From Archegozetes longisetosus (Eukaryota; Arthropoda; Arachnida; Sarcoptiformes; Trhypochthoniidae): a stretch of 64,000 bases of DNA. The notes below the pieces were generated by a model. The model was not told the origin of the DNA, searched no databases, and saw only the letters and a list, made by a program, of their open reading frames with translations. Location of the stretch: assembly GCA_018873245.2 (NCBI GenBank), contig JAEMBT020000002.1, positions 12,460,001-12,524,000 on the forward strand, read 5' to 3'. The number at the start of each line of letters is the position of its first letter. The first letter of the stretch is position 1. Position numbers and translations under genes: made by a program. Shown piece after piece: positions 38,001 through 51,178 of the stretch.

Positions 38001-41000
38001 AAAAGTGACTTTGCTAACTATCTTTCAGGGAAAGTAAAAACTTTTATTTGGGTGGCAGTCAACTTACAACTGGAGTCAAGGTGCTCTCAGGTCACAATTT
38101 ATTAGTTAGCTCTAATTTTTTCACAAATAGCCGAAGAAAGTTGAAGGAAAATAAGATGAATGCCTAGCTTTTACTTTTGTTTTTGACGCTAAACAAAGAC
38201 TTGCTTTTAAGTTGTTTTATGATTTTATTCTGTTCTTCCATTAGCGTTGAGGCTATAGTTCACGTAACTTGAATTCGACTATTTTCTCACAATTCGGGTC
38301 ATTCATGTCAGTTTCAGTAATGCATTGAGTGAGATAAATCAAAATGTGGTTCATTAAACATAAAAGAGAACTCTTCGGAAAACTGTGAAACCTGAAGAGT
38401 TTACATTTAATGATTTAAATTAAGATCAATCTAAGAAAAACAGACTTATCATTCAAATTATCAGCAATTTTATTTTTACTTTGAGCTAATTATGTTGGGA
38501 TAAAGTAAAACTAAGTTATAGGAACAATTAAGGTCCGACGAATTAATGCTAATAATTCCTACTCATAGTGTAGGAAAAAGATTACAAGATTATAAAAGTA
38601 ACTAGAAATCCTTGGCTTTTCTCTAATTATTCAAAAAGTAATTTGAAGGTTAACTTAATCTCATTTTCACTGAAGTGCTACTGAACTGGCAGACAATTTA
38701 TATCACGAATTGTTTGAATTAAGTTTAGCATTTACTAAGCCTATTAGAAGCATTTCAAGTTAATAAACTTCAGTTATTAATCATGATAGCCTTAAAGCCT
38801 TAATACAATTAAATGCCAATAAGAATAAGGAATGAAAGCCAACTGCAATTTTATATCATGCCATCAAGTTTTAATAGTAACTGCCAAAGAATGAAGATCA
38901 CTATTTGGCGAATTGCAGTTAAAAACGCCTAAAGCCTTCCGTGACTTAGAAGCACATGAAAGTCCGCTCTCTCGATGTTAACTCTTAGCTTGACTACCAA
39001 TACGTGCTATCTGTAGCTTAAATATCGATTCTTAATAAAATTTTATAATCGCATTTAATTTGACACATTTAGCCTTAATCACAGAAGTACAATTAATACA
39101 TCCTTTATTCTTAATGCATTTTTTACTTCACGCTGACTTCAAGATAAGTAATTTAGAAGCATTTGCGAGATCTTGATTCCCTTTTCTAATGTTGGGCGCC
39201 TGTAGAGTTTTTGACAACAGAATTATGGATTAAACGAGACTGTAATATCTTCAAAATAGATCAAAAAAGTTTAACAATCAATTATATTTTTATTATTATA
39301 ATTTACTAGAATTTCGATTATATGGAATTGGAATAAATGATCGTCTGTATAATTTATAGGTTTCCCTCATACCGAATATTTTGAATTATTGACAAAATCA
39401 GTTAAAGACTAGTTATGATTAGTTGAAAGAGAGCATTAGCTCAATTTAGCTCGATTGCTGATCAATCTTTCGAAAGGCCGCTCATGACTCTCACATTAAA
39501 GATAATTTGAGATGAAGAGATGGCATATTTTTTTATTATAGCCTCCTTAAGACCAGTCGACATCCTTTTCAATATTCTTGTTATTTAAATTGATGTTTCT
39601 CTTTCTTTTACAGTTAGCAATTCATATGAAGCAATCGTACAAATTGTTGACCAAATGCAGAATAAGTTGCGATTACTTTTGAGATTCGCATCAAAATTAG
39701 GTAAAACTGGACTGAAAAAAATATAACATTAACGCAAAACGCATCGTTTGCTTTTATTGGCATCAATAGCATATATTTTATAATCTATTATTAGTTAAAC
39801 CAATTTTTTAGTAAATCGGATTATATGCTTCGTTAAAAATCTGATATTGAAATTGGGCCATATAATGATACAATGCGTTTCAGTTACGGAATAATGTGGA
39901 ATATGTTTTTTGTTCATCATTTTTAATGTCTGTAAACTTTGCCATCAAATAAACAATAAATTGCAGAGTATCTCTGGCATTGCTAATTTCGATTCAATGT
40001 TATTTTAATGTTAAGCATATTACTAATTGAATGCAGTAATTTGTATGAATTACAACAATTGTAAAAGTATCAAAGGCTTTTGTTCATTTCCGTCAAATTT
40101 TTACATAACGATAATTATAATATTATACAATAGCGTTAATAATAACCTGAAATTTACATTCTAGAATATTTGAATACCTTAAAAGCGTGACGTCTGAGTT
40201 AATTGGCAAAATTTCGTGTATCTTGTATTGAACTATAATTCGGAAGCACATTTAAGTTTAGCAATTGATAATTGATGTTTGGCGTATTTCATTGGTAATA
40301 AGCGATTGTAAGTCTCAATTGGAAAAATTAAAGTAGAAAGAAATCGTATGTTCCGCAGGGGTTCACAACTTACTTTTAGTTTTAGTTACTGTGCTGATGT
40401 AGTTAGTTGGGTTGAGTATGGGTTAGTATCATTCTTGCCAAAGTCTTTTTATTATATTTTTGTCAGTGTAGGTCAGAGCGAGATGCAATGGTTGCTTAAT
40501 TGGAGCTCTACTAAGCCCAAAATTACTTTGAACATGAGATTATTATTTCATAGAAAGTCTATCAGGCTTTCAATCAAACCAAATTAGTGTTAAAAACGAA
40601 AGAGCGCTTCGTAGATTATCATCAAACAAAATACTGCTTACTGTCACGAAAAGTAATCAGTGTTTGAAAAATTTGCATACCACACAGAAAAGATGCTTGA
40701 AATCACTATAAATGATGTCTGTAAAACGATACCGGTAACTATCTTTAGAGTAAGTGTGATAATCTGTTTGTAAAGTTAACAACACATTGTTGTATGAAAA
40801 TAAATCAATTAAGTCGATCTGCCACTAAAATCATTGACTCTAATGATTGAAAAAGTGAATTGAAATCATACGAGCGTGACAATACTTTAATAATGTTTAA
40901 TTGATACAGTTTTGATGGCATGTGTAGTGTTGGAAATTGGTTTGAAAGTCATTCTGCGTCTCATCGCAAGTTAATGCAATCATTTTACAAGCAGTTGATT

Positions 41001-42104
41001 TCTTTAACGACTGTATTAAAATTCACTTAAAAGTTAGTTGCACTTACTTTTTTCTCTCAATTTTACAACTTTTTACTCACTTTCAGCTCATTCTCTACGG
41101 TAATTGGCTTTTTTATCGGCAAATTGTCGTAACCGATCCAAAGCTAGTTATTATTATGTCTTCCTTAAAGCCTACGCGCCCAAAATGCTACACAATCGAC
41201 AATTTACAAAACCTTTATTTCAGTTACAATGGATGCAAAATAAATAATCACTGAATAGCGCTTTACTAGGAAGAGAATTATGGCTTTATTTTATCAATAA
41301 TCTTAATTATGTCTTCAAACGTGACATTACGCCCTCATAACTAAACTTAACTATGAATGAAATAATGTTTGTAATATTTTTTTCATTTTATCATAAAAAG
41401 TGAATCTCTAAAAAGCCTATTAAAAATATATTAAACATACAAAATATTTAGTACAACGTTTTTTTACTCCGACTTGTAAAAAAATCGTGTTCAATGAATA
41501 AATTGGTTCAGTTTGACTCTAAAAGCTTAGGTATTATTTTGCGCTGCGTTCAAAGCAGTGCGTACTTGCTTTGCAATTTCGAAATTTCACTTATGATATT
41601 TCGGTCAATATACCACTGACTTATATAGAATAATTTGTAATTTTAATATCATTTCTCATGAATATTATTTATGTATTTGACACAAAAAATTCAATTCAAA
41701 CTCATTAACATATATCTATATTGTGTATTACGTAAATCACTCGTACTTTATCATTTGTTACGTTATCTTATTGTTGGAAAAATGATTTCCTGATAACTTT
41801 GCTCACAATTTTAATAAACATTGAAGAACAATTTTAAAAATTAGTTTCCAACGAAAGTCTGATCAAAATATTAATTTAAGATGCCATTTTATCATAAATA
41901 TTATGCATACTTTTTCAAAGTTTCATACGCTTAACAAAGGTTTGCTCATATCTGATTTGAACTCTAATTAATAAAAAACACTGTTTTTGATTCGCATCAG
42001 TTGTTTAGTGAATTGAAGAGTTAGGCCAAAACAGAGAAGTTGAGCAGTTTCGTAATCCCCTTTAGAGAAATGAAATGCTTTGTGAGAAAAATTGAATTTG
42101 TTTT

Positions 42105-42120
42105 TTCGAATCGATTCGAA
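42105..42120. repeat. 16-bp perfect palindrome
   Basis: TTCGAATCGATTCGAA is identical on both strands and contains three overlapping TCGA-type cores. It lies in non-coding DNA. Confidence 0.9.
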
Positions 42121-43991
42121 TGATTGACACGATTCATAATTAAAAATTAGAGACGAGTGCTTTTATTTCAGACGTAATCAATTAATTTTGTAACTTCAAA
42201 GGTTATTCACTTAACCATCTGTTTGTTTCTTACATTTCACTTTTGATCGCAAACACGTATAATAAGTAATTAAAACAATTCAATTATACTAACAAACAAC
42301 TGCAAAATATCTAACAGGAAGTTATTTTCTATTTTAAATATGATGCAAATTATTAATTATTGCAGTAAAAAATTTGAAGTATTTGTGTTCACATATGCAG
42401 ACTTTTGCATTTTGAATGTTGTTTTTGCTACGCCTTTGATTTTTAATATTATGTTACCCTTTATTTGCTAATATTCCAGTTGATTAAACGTTATTTTCAT
42501 ACGTGCTTTGAATTAATGCACATATATTAGTATTGATTCGTGCACTCCGATACAGTTCTCATAACTGAGAGTTAATCACTGACAAGTGCAAATTGTTGCG
42601 TCAAGCTTATTAATTCTGATGCTAACAAATATTTGACGTTTGACTAAAAATTTTCGAACTATCGATACGTTTAATTCAATTGAATGAGTAACTTCTGCAA
42701 TAAAAATCAAGTTCATAATTGTATTGAACTCATTGAAAATACGCGCAATATCTTCAGATCAGAGCCTATTCATCATAACGAATACTTTTTAAGAATTTTG
42801 TTTTGGTTAAAGCTATTGAGAGAATGAATTTTCTTCTAAATGTCTTAAGGTTAAACTTGATTCATTAATAGAGAGGAGGTATCAATTGAACGAAAGGTTT
42901 AAATCCTGACTCTAACTAATAGCTTACAACTATTGCAACGATTGCAACAGAGCCATCAATTTTGGATCTGTTTAATACGACAGTCGACTGATTAAGTTAA
43001 GCCTTTCTTTACACACTGAACAAAAATTTTGAACATAAATAATGGTCCAATAATTATAGCAGAACACTCAAAGTTATGTGACATAGATTTTGCTTAAGTA
43101 ACTTGAGATTTAATAAGTTTGTAATTGAATTGGGCGTTACTTTTAAACAACGTTTACTGGTCTTTATATTTAATCGATAGTTTGTACGCAAACGTTCGAG
43201 TGCTAACACTAATATTCAATACTAATGTCCTATTCATCCCCATTGATCTCATTTCTTGAAAAGTAATTGAAATTTTTGTAAATTTATTCATTGCCATTTC
43301 AATAATTACTTGAATCAACTTTTATAAAAACTCTTCAATCAATAATAATTGATTTTTAAAAATGTGTTTAAGGTAAAACAATTTGGTTTTAACTTTACAA
43401 ACAACTTCCAAACGATTATATACAAAAGCTGATATAATCAGATTAAAATAAATAAAATTTGTTCATATTCAGAATAAATTTCTATTGAGTATCATTTATT
43501 TGCTTAAATCACTTAATCTCAAAATACTAGTTATGCATTTCAATTTTTTAGACCCCCAATCGTATGGCTGGTTCATTAATTTATATTTAACTTATTTTGA
43601 TAGAACAGCAAACAGTACTGGTATTACGACAGACTTTCATGTTTCCAAATCTGCTAGAAATCATGAGCCCATTATTATAATTGGGGATCAGCATTTCTCG
43701 TATCTTGCTCTTAAACTGTTACACATTTCATAGTATTGTTTGCCATTGATTATGTTGTTAGATTTCATTGTTTTCAACTTTTTTTGTAAACTTAAATAAT
43801 GAGAAGCCTTAAGGAGAGGTGAAAAGTATTGTTACCATCGAATGATGACTTAAACACTGAAATTTGATTTTAAAGGTTTCTTGATCTCATGCTCAACTTA
43901 ACACTTTGCAAAGGTTATTCTCTTACGATTAACCTTCAGATTTGATTCATCATCGAAACCAATTGATTCGAAACGAATGCGACATTTTTAA

Positions 43992-44013
43992 ATATTTTTT
44001 GATCAAAAAATAT
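43992..44013. repeat. 22-bp perfect palindrome
   Basis: ATATTTTTTGAT and its complement meet at a central GATC, with T6 and A6 runs on either side. On RNA it would form a short A/U hairpin; on DNA it is a possible cruciform. Confidence 0.9.
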
Positions 44014-47000
44014 GAAATCAAAAAATAATTAAAGCTATAACTCTAATCAACTCTGACCGAAATCTTCATTTTATTTGATTGACATAGAAAAGTAATTTGA
44101 GTGAAAATAACTTCAAAATTATTTTATGTTCTGCATCTCAATGTTATCAGAGTCAAAAATATACTGAGTTTTTTGTTTTGTCAAAATATGTTGCTCCGTA
44201 AAGTTATTTTGATTTTTAAAACCAGCTTTAATTAAAAGTTTTTAGCATTTGAATAATATGAATTTTTTTCTTTTTTTCTGTCTAGTCAGTCACATACAAA
44301 CATGCTTTTCATTAGCAAGTTTACTCTTTGTCTCGCAATCAATCAACTGGTAATTGTTTTAAAAATATATATTTACGAGTTTCGATTATAAGTCAAATTT
44401 AGAGCCTTACAATTGGACAAAATATAAAAACCAAATTGAATAAATATTTATGAATTGATTCAAATCTCATGGATCTTACAGCCTGAAAGTAGTGTCAAAT
44501 TTTTTATTCAATTTTATTTATAAGCACTCTGTATTTAAGGTTAATCAATGTTTTCTGTTTTATTTTCTCGTATAATTGAAAAGGAGAACATTGTAAGTTT
44601 CAAACTAGAAATTAAAATATAGTTTAAAAAATGAACTTCACTTTGAATCGATAGAAATCCTCAATGGACATAAGGGTGGAGTAATTAAAGTTAGTTAATG
44701 CAGTCATGTTCTAAATACACGTCGAATGCATTGCAAACTAAAAGGATTACGACTAATCAAAGCTGGAGCCCACTTCAATCACTTGTCCAAATGATGTGAC
44801 CGTCTCTGCATTTACCTCTGTATTTATTCTCTAAAGAAGACGTAAAACAGCGATTGGGTCCAAATTAAAATTAAGCATAACTAGCCTTAAGCTCAATTTA
44901 GTGCTTCAAACTTGAGATTCTGTATATCTTTTAACATGTAAAACACTTTGATAGAAGTGCGGCATTTATTGAGAAAGATATGAAAATAGAAATGAATTCA
45001 CGAATAGGTAGTTGACATACGGGCCACTCCTCAAATATGTTTTCAGATCATTATTTTCAGTTATCTTTCAAGTCTTTATACTTTTTGGAGTCTATCAAAA
45101 TCATTTTTAGGACACACACAAGTCATAAAATAATAAAAATTCATTTTTGGAGATAATAAACATATAGTATATGATGACCCGTTGTCGGCTTCCATGTATT
45201 CAAACTCACGAAAAGACTTAACTTTAAGTATTTTTATGGGAATCAGAAAGTAATTCAGAACTTATATTACATTTTAATCTCGCTCATAATTAGTTCGAAA
45301 AAATGATCTCAAACTATAGCTATTCGTGTCAAAAGACGTTTTTATTTATTATATTACTATTGAATGTCAAAACATGAGTTATTGTACAATAAATGATCAA
45401 ATAATGTGACACTAAATTACTAAAGCTATTTTGATACTGCAAGTCAATCACTTCAAACTCAAAATTGTAGCATAATTTTCTACGCATTTACATACTGTAT
45501 AAGTATGAAAAAAGTAGATAAGAATCAGTTTGAAAGTAGTCTTTTTTAAGGTTTTACACTTATTTCGTATGTATACACATAATGATAATGATAGTAATAA
45601 TAAGACCGCAAAAATTTCATTTTTGGGCGAAAGAGGAAGAAAGGACTAAAATTAATAGTAAAAATATAGTTCAGACAACAGGTAGAACTTTGAGCTGAAA
45701 CCTTTGGGCAAAATACGATTTTCGCCCAAGCCAAAGTGACATTTTATTAGTGATATGAAGGCTCTTAAGGTGTGGTTGCACTGCATATCATATCAAATAT
45801 GAGATAATGGTAAACAGACAACTGAAATGTTGTAAAAGTTGTTCACATCTAGTTTTCTTCTACCCATCAAAATATTAATTCTTAATGAAATTAGTTTAAT
45901 CAAATTCATTTCTCAACGCCCATCAATTTCGTTAATCAACACAAAAGTATTAGAATTCAATTTTTTGTGAATTTATCAAATTAGAAGTGCCCTAAAAATG
46001 ATTGAAATCAAGGCTAATCGTCATATTTAACGACACAAAACTAGCAATTTATTTGAAAAAAGCAATTTCAAATAATCAATAAAAGGCACATTGAAAGTAG
46101 CAGTTCTCTGATGTAATGATGAGTTTACACTTGGAAACTTTTTTCCTTATCTTAACATATTTACAAGTTTATTGACATCAAACTCTCTTAATGTCGATTT
46201 TTGATTAATAGAAAAAGAATAGAAAAACTGAAAACCGTTTGTACACAACGCTTATCACAAGTGAAAAACTTCCGCAAAAGGTACTGCAAAGTTATCGAAA
46301 AAGCCTTTGATAATGTGCTTAACCTCTTATTTACGATCAGTTTTTTACATACAATAAGAAACGAACTTCTCATAGGTCTTAAATTAATGTGATTTGAGAA
46401 TTTAATACCCGAATTCTTATTGATGTGTAGCTGTTGGGGTGCATCGATTCAAATTAAATAAAGAGAAAAAATGCCTATAAAACAAGTACAAAACGCTAGA
46501 AAAACCTGAATTGCAATCAAATCTTGTGGGAAACTAAGGGTTAGACAACAAATTAAATCTTCTCTTTTGTGTAATGATTTCATCATTTGTGCCTTTAATT
46601 TGTTATAACAGTTGATTGTAGCATAAGTGTCAAGTCATTCTTCTCATTGCATTCATTCTAACGATCACTTCAATACATACAATTCAATAGCAAAGAGTCG
46701 AGAGTGAAGTGACAAAAAATTATTTTCCTCTCAGTATTGTCTAAGCCGAAATTGAAAGACTCGCTCTTTAATGATGTTGTGATCAATTTTGTGACTGAAA
46801 ACAGGAAGCAACAAGTGATATCCAAGCAATTTGTTCTTAATTGATGCACTAAATTTGTCATTAATGCTATTTTAAAACATAATGGCCACATAAGTACTTA
46901 CAAATATAGCCAAAGTGAATCCTGCTCAATTTTTTATACTCTAATCATTTAGCTTTTAAAAGCGTTTTTATTGACTCATTGATTTAGCAAAAATTAAGTT

Positions 47001-47767
47001 CAATTGCCATTAGTTAATGTCTGATAAACAATTGGAAAATAGTTTCATTTATTGACAAATACAAGTTCCTTCGATATATTTGACTCTAATGATAGGGCAA
47101 TTTCTTGATAGATACGCATTAAAAAATAATTGCAATTTAGTGCAACTTTTAAACATTTTTTGCTAGTTTGAAACCTTGCAGCACTTAACTTATTGAGCAC
47201 GACTAAAGTTGTTCATTTCGTTAGCATTGAATTGATTGCACAATTTCTTATAACTTTGGGCATTAATTTCTTAATTTCTAGCTAATGCTTAGTTCAAAGT
47301 GTGTCGATCAAATCTCTTTTCCTTCAGCCGAGTTTTCTTTTGACTTTCAAAAATCAACAGTAAAAATGTTAATTTAATTCACTTCGTACCCATATTAATA
47401 TTACGGGTCATAAGCATTAAATAATATTCTCTGTCAATATTTTTTATAACAAAAAAATTGCTTTCATTACACTATCGCCCATTACTTAAAAAATCATTTT
47501 TGAATTATAGAAATCTTCGGATTGAAAACAACTTGCGATGAGCTGAAATTTTTGCTCGAAAATAAATTTTTTCATAGCTGAAAAAAAACTTTGCAACGAT
47601 TGATAGATTTTATCTTTGCTCTGAAGTTCATCAAATTTTTAATTTGAGTTATAGTTTATGACAGATGTCAAGAGATGTGAAATAATAGATTTATTTCACT
47701 TTAGAGTCATTGAAATTTTTTGAAAAGATTGAACTTTATGGTTGACGCCGTTTAATGTAATTATAGA

Positions 47768-47801
47768 TATTATTATTATTGTTGTTATTGTTGTAGTTAT
47801 T
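47768..47801. repeat. imperfect ATT/GTT trinucleotide tract
   Basis: About 34 bases of mixed ATT and GTT triplets, an impure microsatellite in non-coding DNA. Confidence 0.8.
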
Positions 47802-49053
47802 GACGACTTTTCAAAGTTGAAGGCTTTTAAGCAAGTCTGTGAAAGTCACTATAGTATTAAACTTCAATATTGTCTGTTTTATAAGAGTATACTTTCGAGC
47901 GCCTAAACAATAGTGAATCTGAGTCTCAATAATGATTTGCTCGAATCACAATACCTATAATATAAATGCTTTTTATAATCATGTTATTACTGATAATTTA
48001 AGGTATTTCGAAATTATTTCTCTCAAATTACCTGTGAAATAATGTTTTTTACTTTCGAAATAAAGTCAACGAAGCGTACAAATAGTGAGATTATTGGGGA
48101 ACATGTTAATAATTGATTACTTCAAACAAAGTAGCTCAAAATTATTCAACTCTTTCACGTAACAAAACAATTATACGATCTTAACTAAGAGAAAAGAATA
48201 TTTTAAGCAAATTTTTCCGCTATAATACACTCTTCATTACTCATATTGGTTAAGCTACTTTCTAAGTTTATGGAATAACGTCGGTTACAATAGTTCAAAA
48301 TGAACTGTTGCGCTTACAGAACAATGCAAACAAACTCAATCACTTCAAGACAATTATAGCTTGAGTAATGGAGTGGTGGGAGATTTCATTTCTCAAAAGG
48401 TCTCAAATTTTGATCAAAATATAAAGTGTACAAACTAAATACGCAGAGATGCTTAAAGTTTAGCCTAATAAAGTTATTATGAGTTGGACACATGCTAAAA
48501 TGGTTCATTAAGCTTTATGTAACCTGGATGGTACTTAAGCTCGATTCTAATCTGAATCCGCTTAATTTGAGTCTAAAATGACTGGTAGGCATTTTTGGTC
48601 AATGGAATGTTGTAAAGGAGGCAACAGTAATGGAGCATCAGGCACTTAAACAAAAAACTTTCACATTCGTGGGGCCACTTCAGTGTTTGCCAATTGAAGT
48701 TTGGATTCAGTTGGCTTAAAATCAACAACGTTAGAGACACTAACAATAAGTGTAAAAAATTGGTACTAAACTAGCTTGAAGTCAGTACTAGAGTTTAATA
48801 TACCCGCCGTCAATGGCACTGAAGTACTTGATTTCATTGAAACGGAAGTTAAGAACGGCCTTAACTCCTCCTCTTAGCACAGACTAAAGCAGAGCCTTAA
48901 TAATATTATACAAGAACGAGGAATGTGTTTTAGTTGGTTTGAGTCTGGTTTGAGTGAGTGTTGCGAGTTTTAGTTTACAGCTTTTCAAAGAGTAGTGACT
49001 TATAGTCAGGTCAGTGTATGGTTTCAATTCAGTGCATTTAAGTTACCAGAACT

Positions 49054-50673
49054 ATGGCGTTCAAAAGAAAGGATGTTAAAAAAGCTTCTTATTATGTTTG
49101 GTTTTTGGGCGCTAAAGAATCTAAAGGACTTCGCGGTGATGAATATGTTGTGCCTGTTCTCAGATTTTTGATCGACAAAGAACGTCAATTTGAACCTTCA
49201 AAAGTGACTCTTCAAGTAAGTAATAAAGGAATTAAAATTGTGCAGACATTGACAGTGCCAAAAAAGAGTGGCAACACTAAGTCCAGCAATATATTCAACT
49301 CAAATGCTTCACCAAAGACTGAACAGATTAAGCATATGATACCACATCATTCTATAACGTGGGTTTCGCAAGAGGAAGATATTATTTGTAGCATTTTGTT
49401 GATTTATAATCCAATTACGAAATGTCCCGTTCACGTTCACGCATATCGATGTGATTCAATTGAAACTGCAACCACTTTAAGGAATCAGTTGCAGATTTTG
49501 ATTGATAGGCCAGAAAATCAAAAGAAATTCCGTGAAATCGAGATGCGTCTCGCGGCTAAAGGCTTGATGCCTAACACAAGTCCGATTCCACCCGGGCTTG
49601 AGTTCGCACCTCCACGCAAAGCTCTCAACTCTGACGGACGAAGTACTAGGACTGAAGGATCAGATAATTCAGATGAGTCTCTCGGTTCATCTGATTTAGG
49701 TTATAATGGAAAAGAAGTAAAAAGCTCTGTCACCAAGACAAGCAGAACTCATACATCGGAAAATAATTGTAATAATGATAACAGTTGCAGTAATGGACAG
49801 GTTTCTACGCTCTATGAATCGCTTGCGGCAGAACTGCGGGCAAAACTTGGAAATCCTAAAGCAGGACCAATTCTGTTACCACCGCGTGATTACGACACGA
49901 TAAGTAGGAAACGCGGAAAATTAGAAGGAATTGAGTTTCGAAAAAGTACTAATTCCCAAATAGTGGGCCCATTAGATAACAATGTTAGTCCGATCACGCG
50001 GTCAGAGTCTAGCGGTAAGTCTTCGAGTGGAATCGGCAGTGACGAAGCCTTATCATCAGCTATTCATGAAATTCATCCCGACTATGACCAAGATGTGCCT
50101 GAAATTAGTTCCGATGAGGAAGAGATAGTGATCGAACGCAGGGGTAGACCAAGTTGTGAACTATCTGTTGATCGCAATCGAAAGTATTCACCGGTCAAGA
50201 AAGTTAGTTCTCATAAATCGGTTGCACAAAAATTAGATAAACGGCGTTCTGATAAAAGTTGTGAATTGGATGACAGTCTTTCACCAGCAGTTCATAAGTT
50301 TTATAAACCCGTCTCAACAAATGTGAATCAGTCAACACAACTTCAAAAATATTATTTTCCCGATCCGGCATTTAGTGTACCTGATGCTCAACCTTCGCAT
50401 TTAAAAAAAGATCAGCGACTACAACGAAGACAAAGCAATCCTGACTATTTCCATCAAATCCGCTCAATTTCACCTTACAACGAAAGGTCACCGCCATTAG
50501 GACGACCTTTAGAAAAGCATAGGTCTAATTACCGCGATTCAAAAAGTCCTGATTATAATTATAGTAGAGAAGAGCCTATCACTAGATATAGAGAAGTAAC
50601 TGAACCGCGAAAAGACTATAACAACCGACACAGTTTTGTGGAGACACCACTCAGACGTATTACACAGCATTGA
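49054..50673 (+). CDS. PTB/PID-domain adaptor protein
   Basis: Single-exon frame of 539 residues from ATG at 49054 to TGA. Residues 10-155 fit a PTB/PID domain: first strand and helix (YYVWFLGAKESKGLRGDEY, then VLRFLIDKER), strand KVTLQVSNKGIKIVQ (50-64), a Lys/Ser/Asn-rich loop (66-93), strands from HHSITWVSQEEDI to CPVHVHAYRC (98-133), and a long closing helix (DSIETATTLRNQLQILI, 134-150) that runs on into a charged helix. The remaining 380 residues look disordered, with Ser-rich clusters, an acidic run (SSDEEEIVIE) and many Arg-Ser and Ser-Pro sites. PTB adaptors bind NPxY-type or lipid ligands at membranes. I do not recognise the orthologue group. The sequence CAAGTAAGT near 49215 looks like a splice donor, but it lies inside a PTB strand and is read through. 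The tail shares TRSES and VETPL motifs with the minus-strand PTB-like protein at 9993-11474. Confidence 0.85.
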   Translation: MAFKRKDVKKASYYVWFLGAKESKGLRGDEYVVPVLRFLIDKERQFEPSKVTLQVSNKGIKIVQTLTVPKKSGNTKSSNIFNSNASPKTEQIKHMIPHHSITWVSQEEDIICSILLIYNPITKCPVHVHAYRCDSIETATTLRNQLQILIDRPENQKKFREIEMRLAAKGLMPNTSPIPPGLEFAPPRKALNSDGRSTRTEGSDNSDESLGSSDLGYNGKEVKSSVTKTSRTHTSENNCNNDNSCSNGQVSTLYESLAAELRAKLGNPKAGPILLPPRDYDTISRKRGKLEGIEFRKSTNSQIVGPLDNNVSPITRSESSGKSSSGIGSDEALSSAIHEIHPDYDQDVPEISSDEEEIVIERRGRPSCELSVDRNRKYSPVKKVSSHKSVAQKLDKRRSDKSCELDDSLSPAVHKFYKPVSTNVNQSTQLQKYYFPDPAFSVPDAQPSHLKKDQRLQRRQSNPDYFHQIRSISPYNERSPPLGRPLEKHRSNYRDSKSPDYNYSREEPITRYREVTEPRKDYNNRHSFVETPLRRITQH

Positions 50674-51172
50674 TAAGAAGACAAAAAACTTATTGTCTCA
50701 AAATTTCTATAAACTTTAAAAGTATATAAAAATAGTGCGAATTACAGTTAATAAGTTATAATGAATGGATTAAAAAGTGCCACATGATTATAATTTCTCT
50801 CACTTTATCAGATAATATGTATAATAACTTATGAAAAATCTAACTCCAAATTAGTTAAGCACAGTTAACGAAAAGGTGTTTTTGTAACATAGATTAACAT
50901 TTTTTCGTCAGATTCATTTAATACTATTTTGGGTGAGTCACTAAAATAGAGTTGAAAACAATGCAACTGTCATAGCATTTAATAAGCTTTGATAAGCAAA
51001 TATTTGTTTGCAAATTGTCAATTTGCTTAATTTAAGCGATCAGTTGCAGTAGTATTAGTGCTATTATCAAATATATGATTGAGTACGAAACGAACAGCTA
51101 ATTCAAACTTTGTATGACATTGTTCTAACTTTTGAAAGCATAGCTTAATAATTGTTTTCAGTAATAATGAAT

Positions 51173-51178
51173 AATAAA
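51173..51178 (+). other. poly(A) signal AATAAA, PTB gene
   Basis: First canonical AATAAA that I find after the PTB stop codon, 500 bases downstream. A weaker ATTAAA at 50769-50774 is an alternative. Confidence 0.35.

Larger units (their letters stand above)
28259..49053. other. 20-kb gene desert
   Basis: No gene is supported. Frames of 60-80 codons occur (for example 36984-37172, 37130-37360, 40348-40587, 43485-43733) but have no recognisable domain. Contents worth noting are a TATA-like element with short GC-richer frames at 31034-31330, a 21-base inverted repeat at 35061-35081, a half-site pair at 35966-35991, palindromes at 42105-42120 and 43992-44013, and an ATT/GTT tract at 47768-47801. 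The last few hundred bases (from about 48600) are the 5' flank and leader of the plus-strand PTB gene and are G/T-biased. Exons of a long-intron gene or distal enhancers could be hidden here. Confidence 0.55.

Noticed and set aside
40348-40587. 79-codon frame in a G/T-biased patch
   Set aside because: No recognisable domain or splice context; the bias alone does not make a gene.
43485-43733. 82-codon plus-strand frame
   Set aside because: It begins without an ATG and no homology is recognisable. The TTTTTTAG at about 43549 could be an acceptor, but no donor or partner exon was found.
48813-48835. AATGGCACTGAAG resembles the start of miR-263
   Set aside because: The match ends after the first ten bases, and no pairing arm is present in the flanking sequence.
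49215-49224. GTAAGT donor-like string inside the PTB gene
   Set aside because: The frame continues through it into a typical PTB strand (LQVSNKGIKIV), so it is coding and not an intron boundary.
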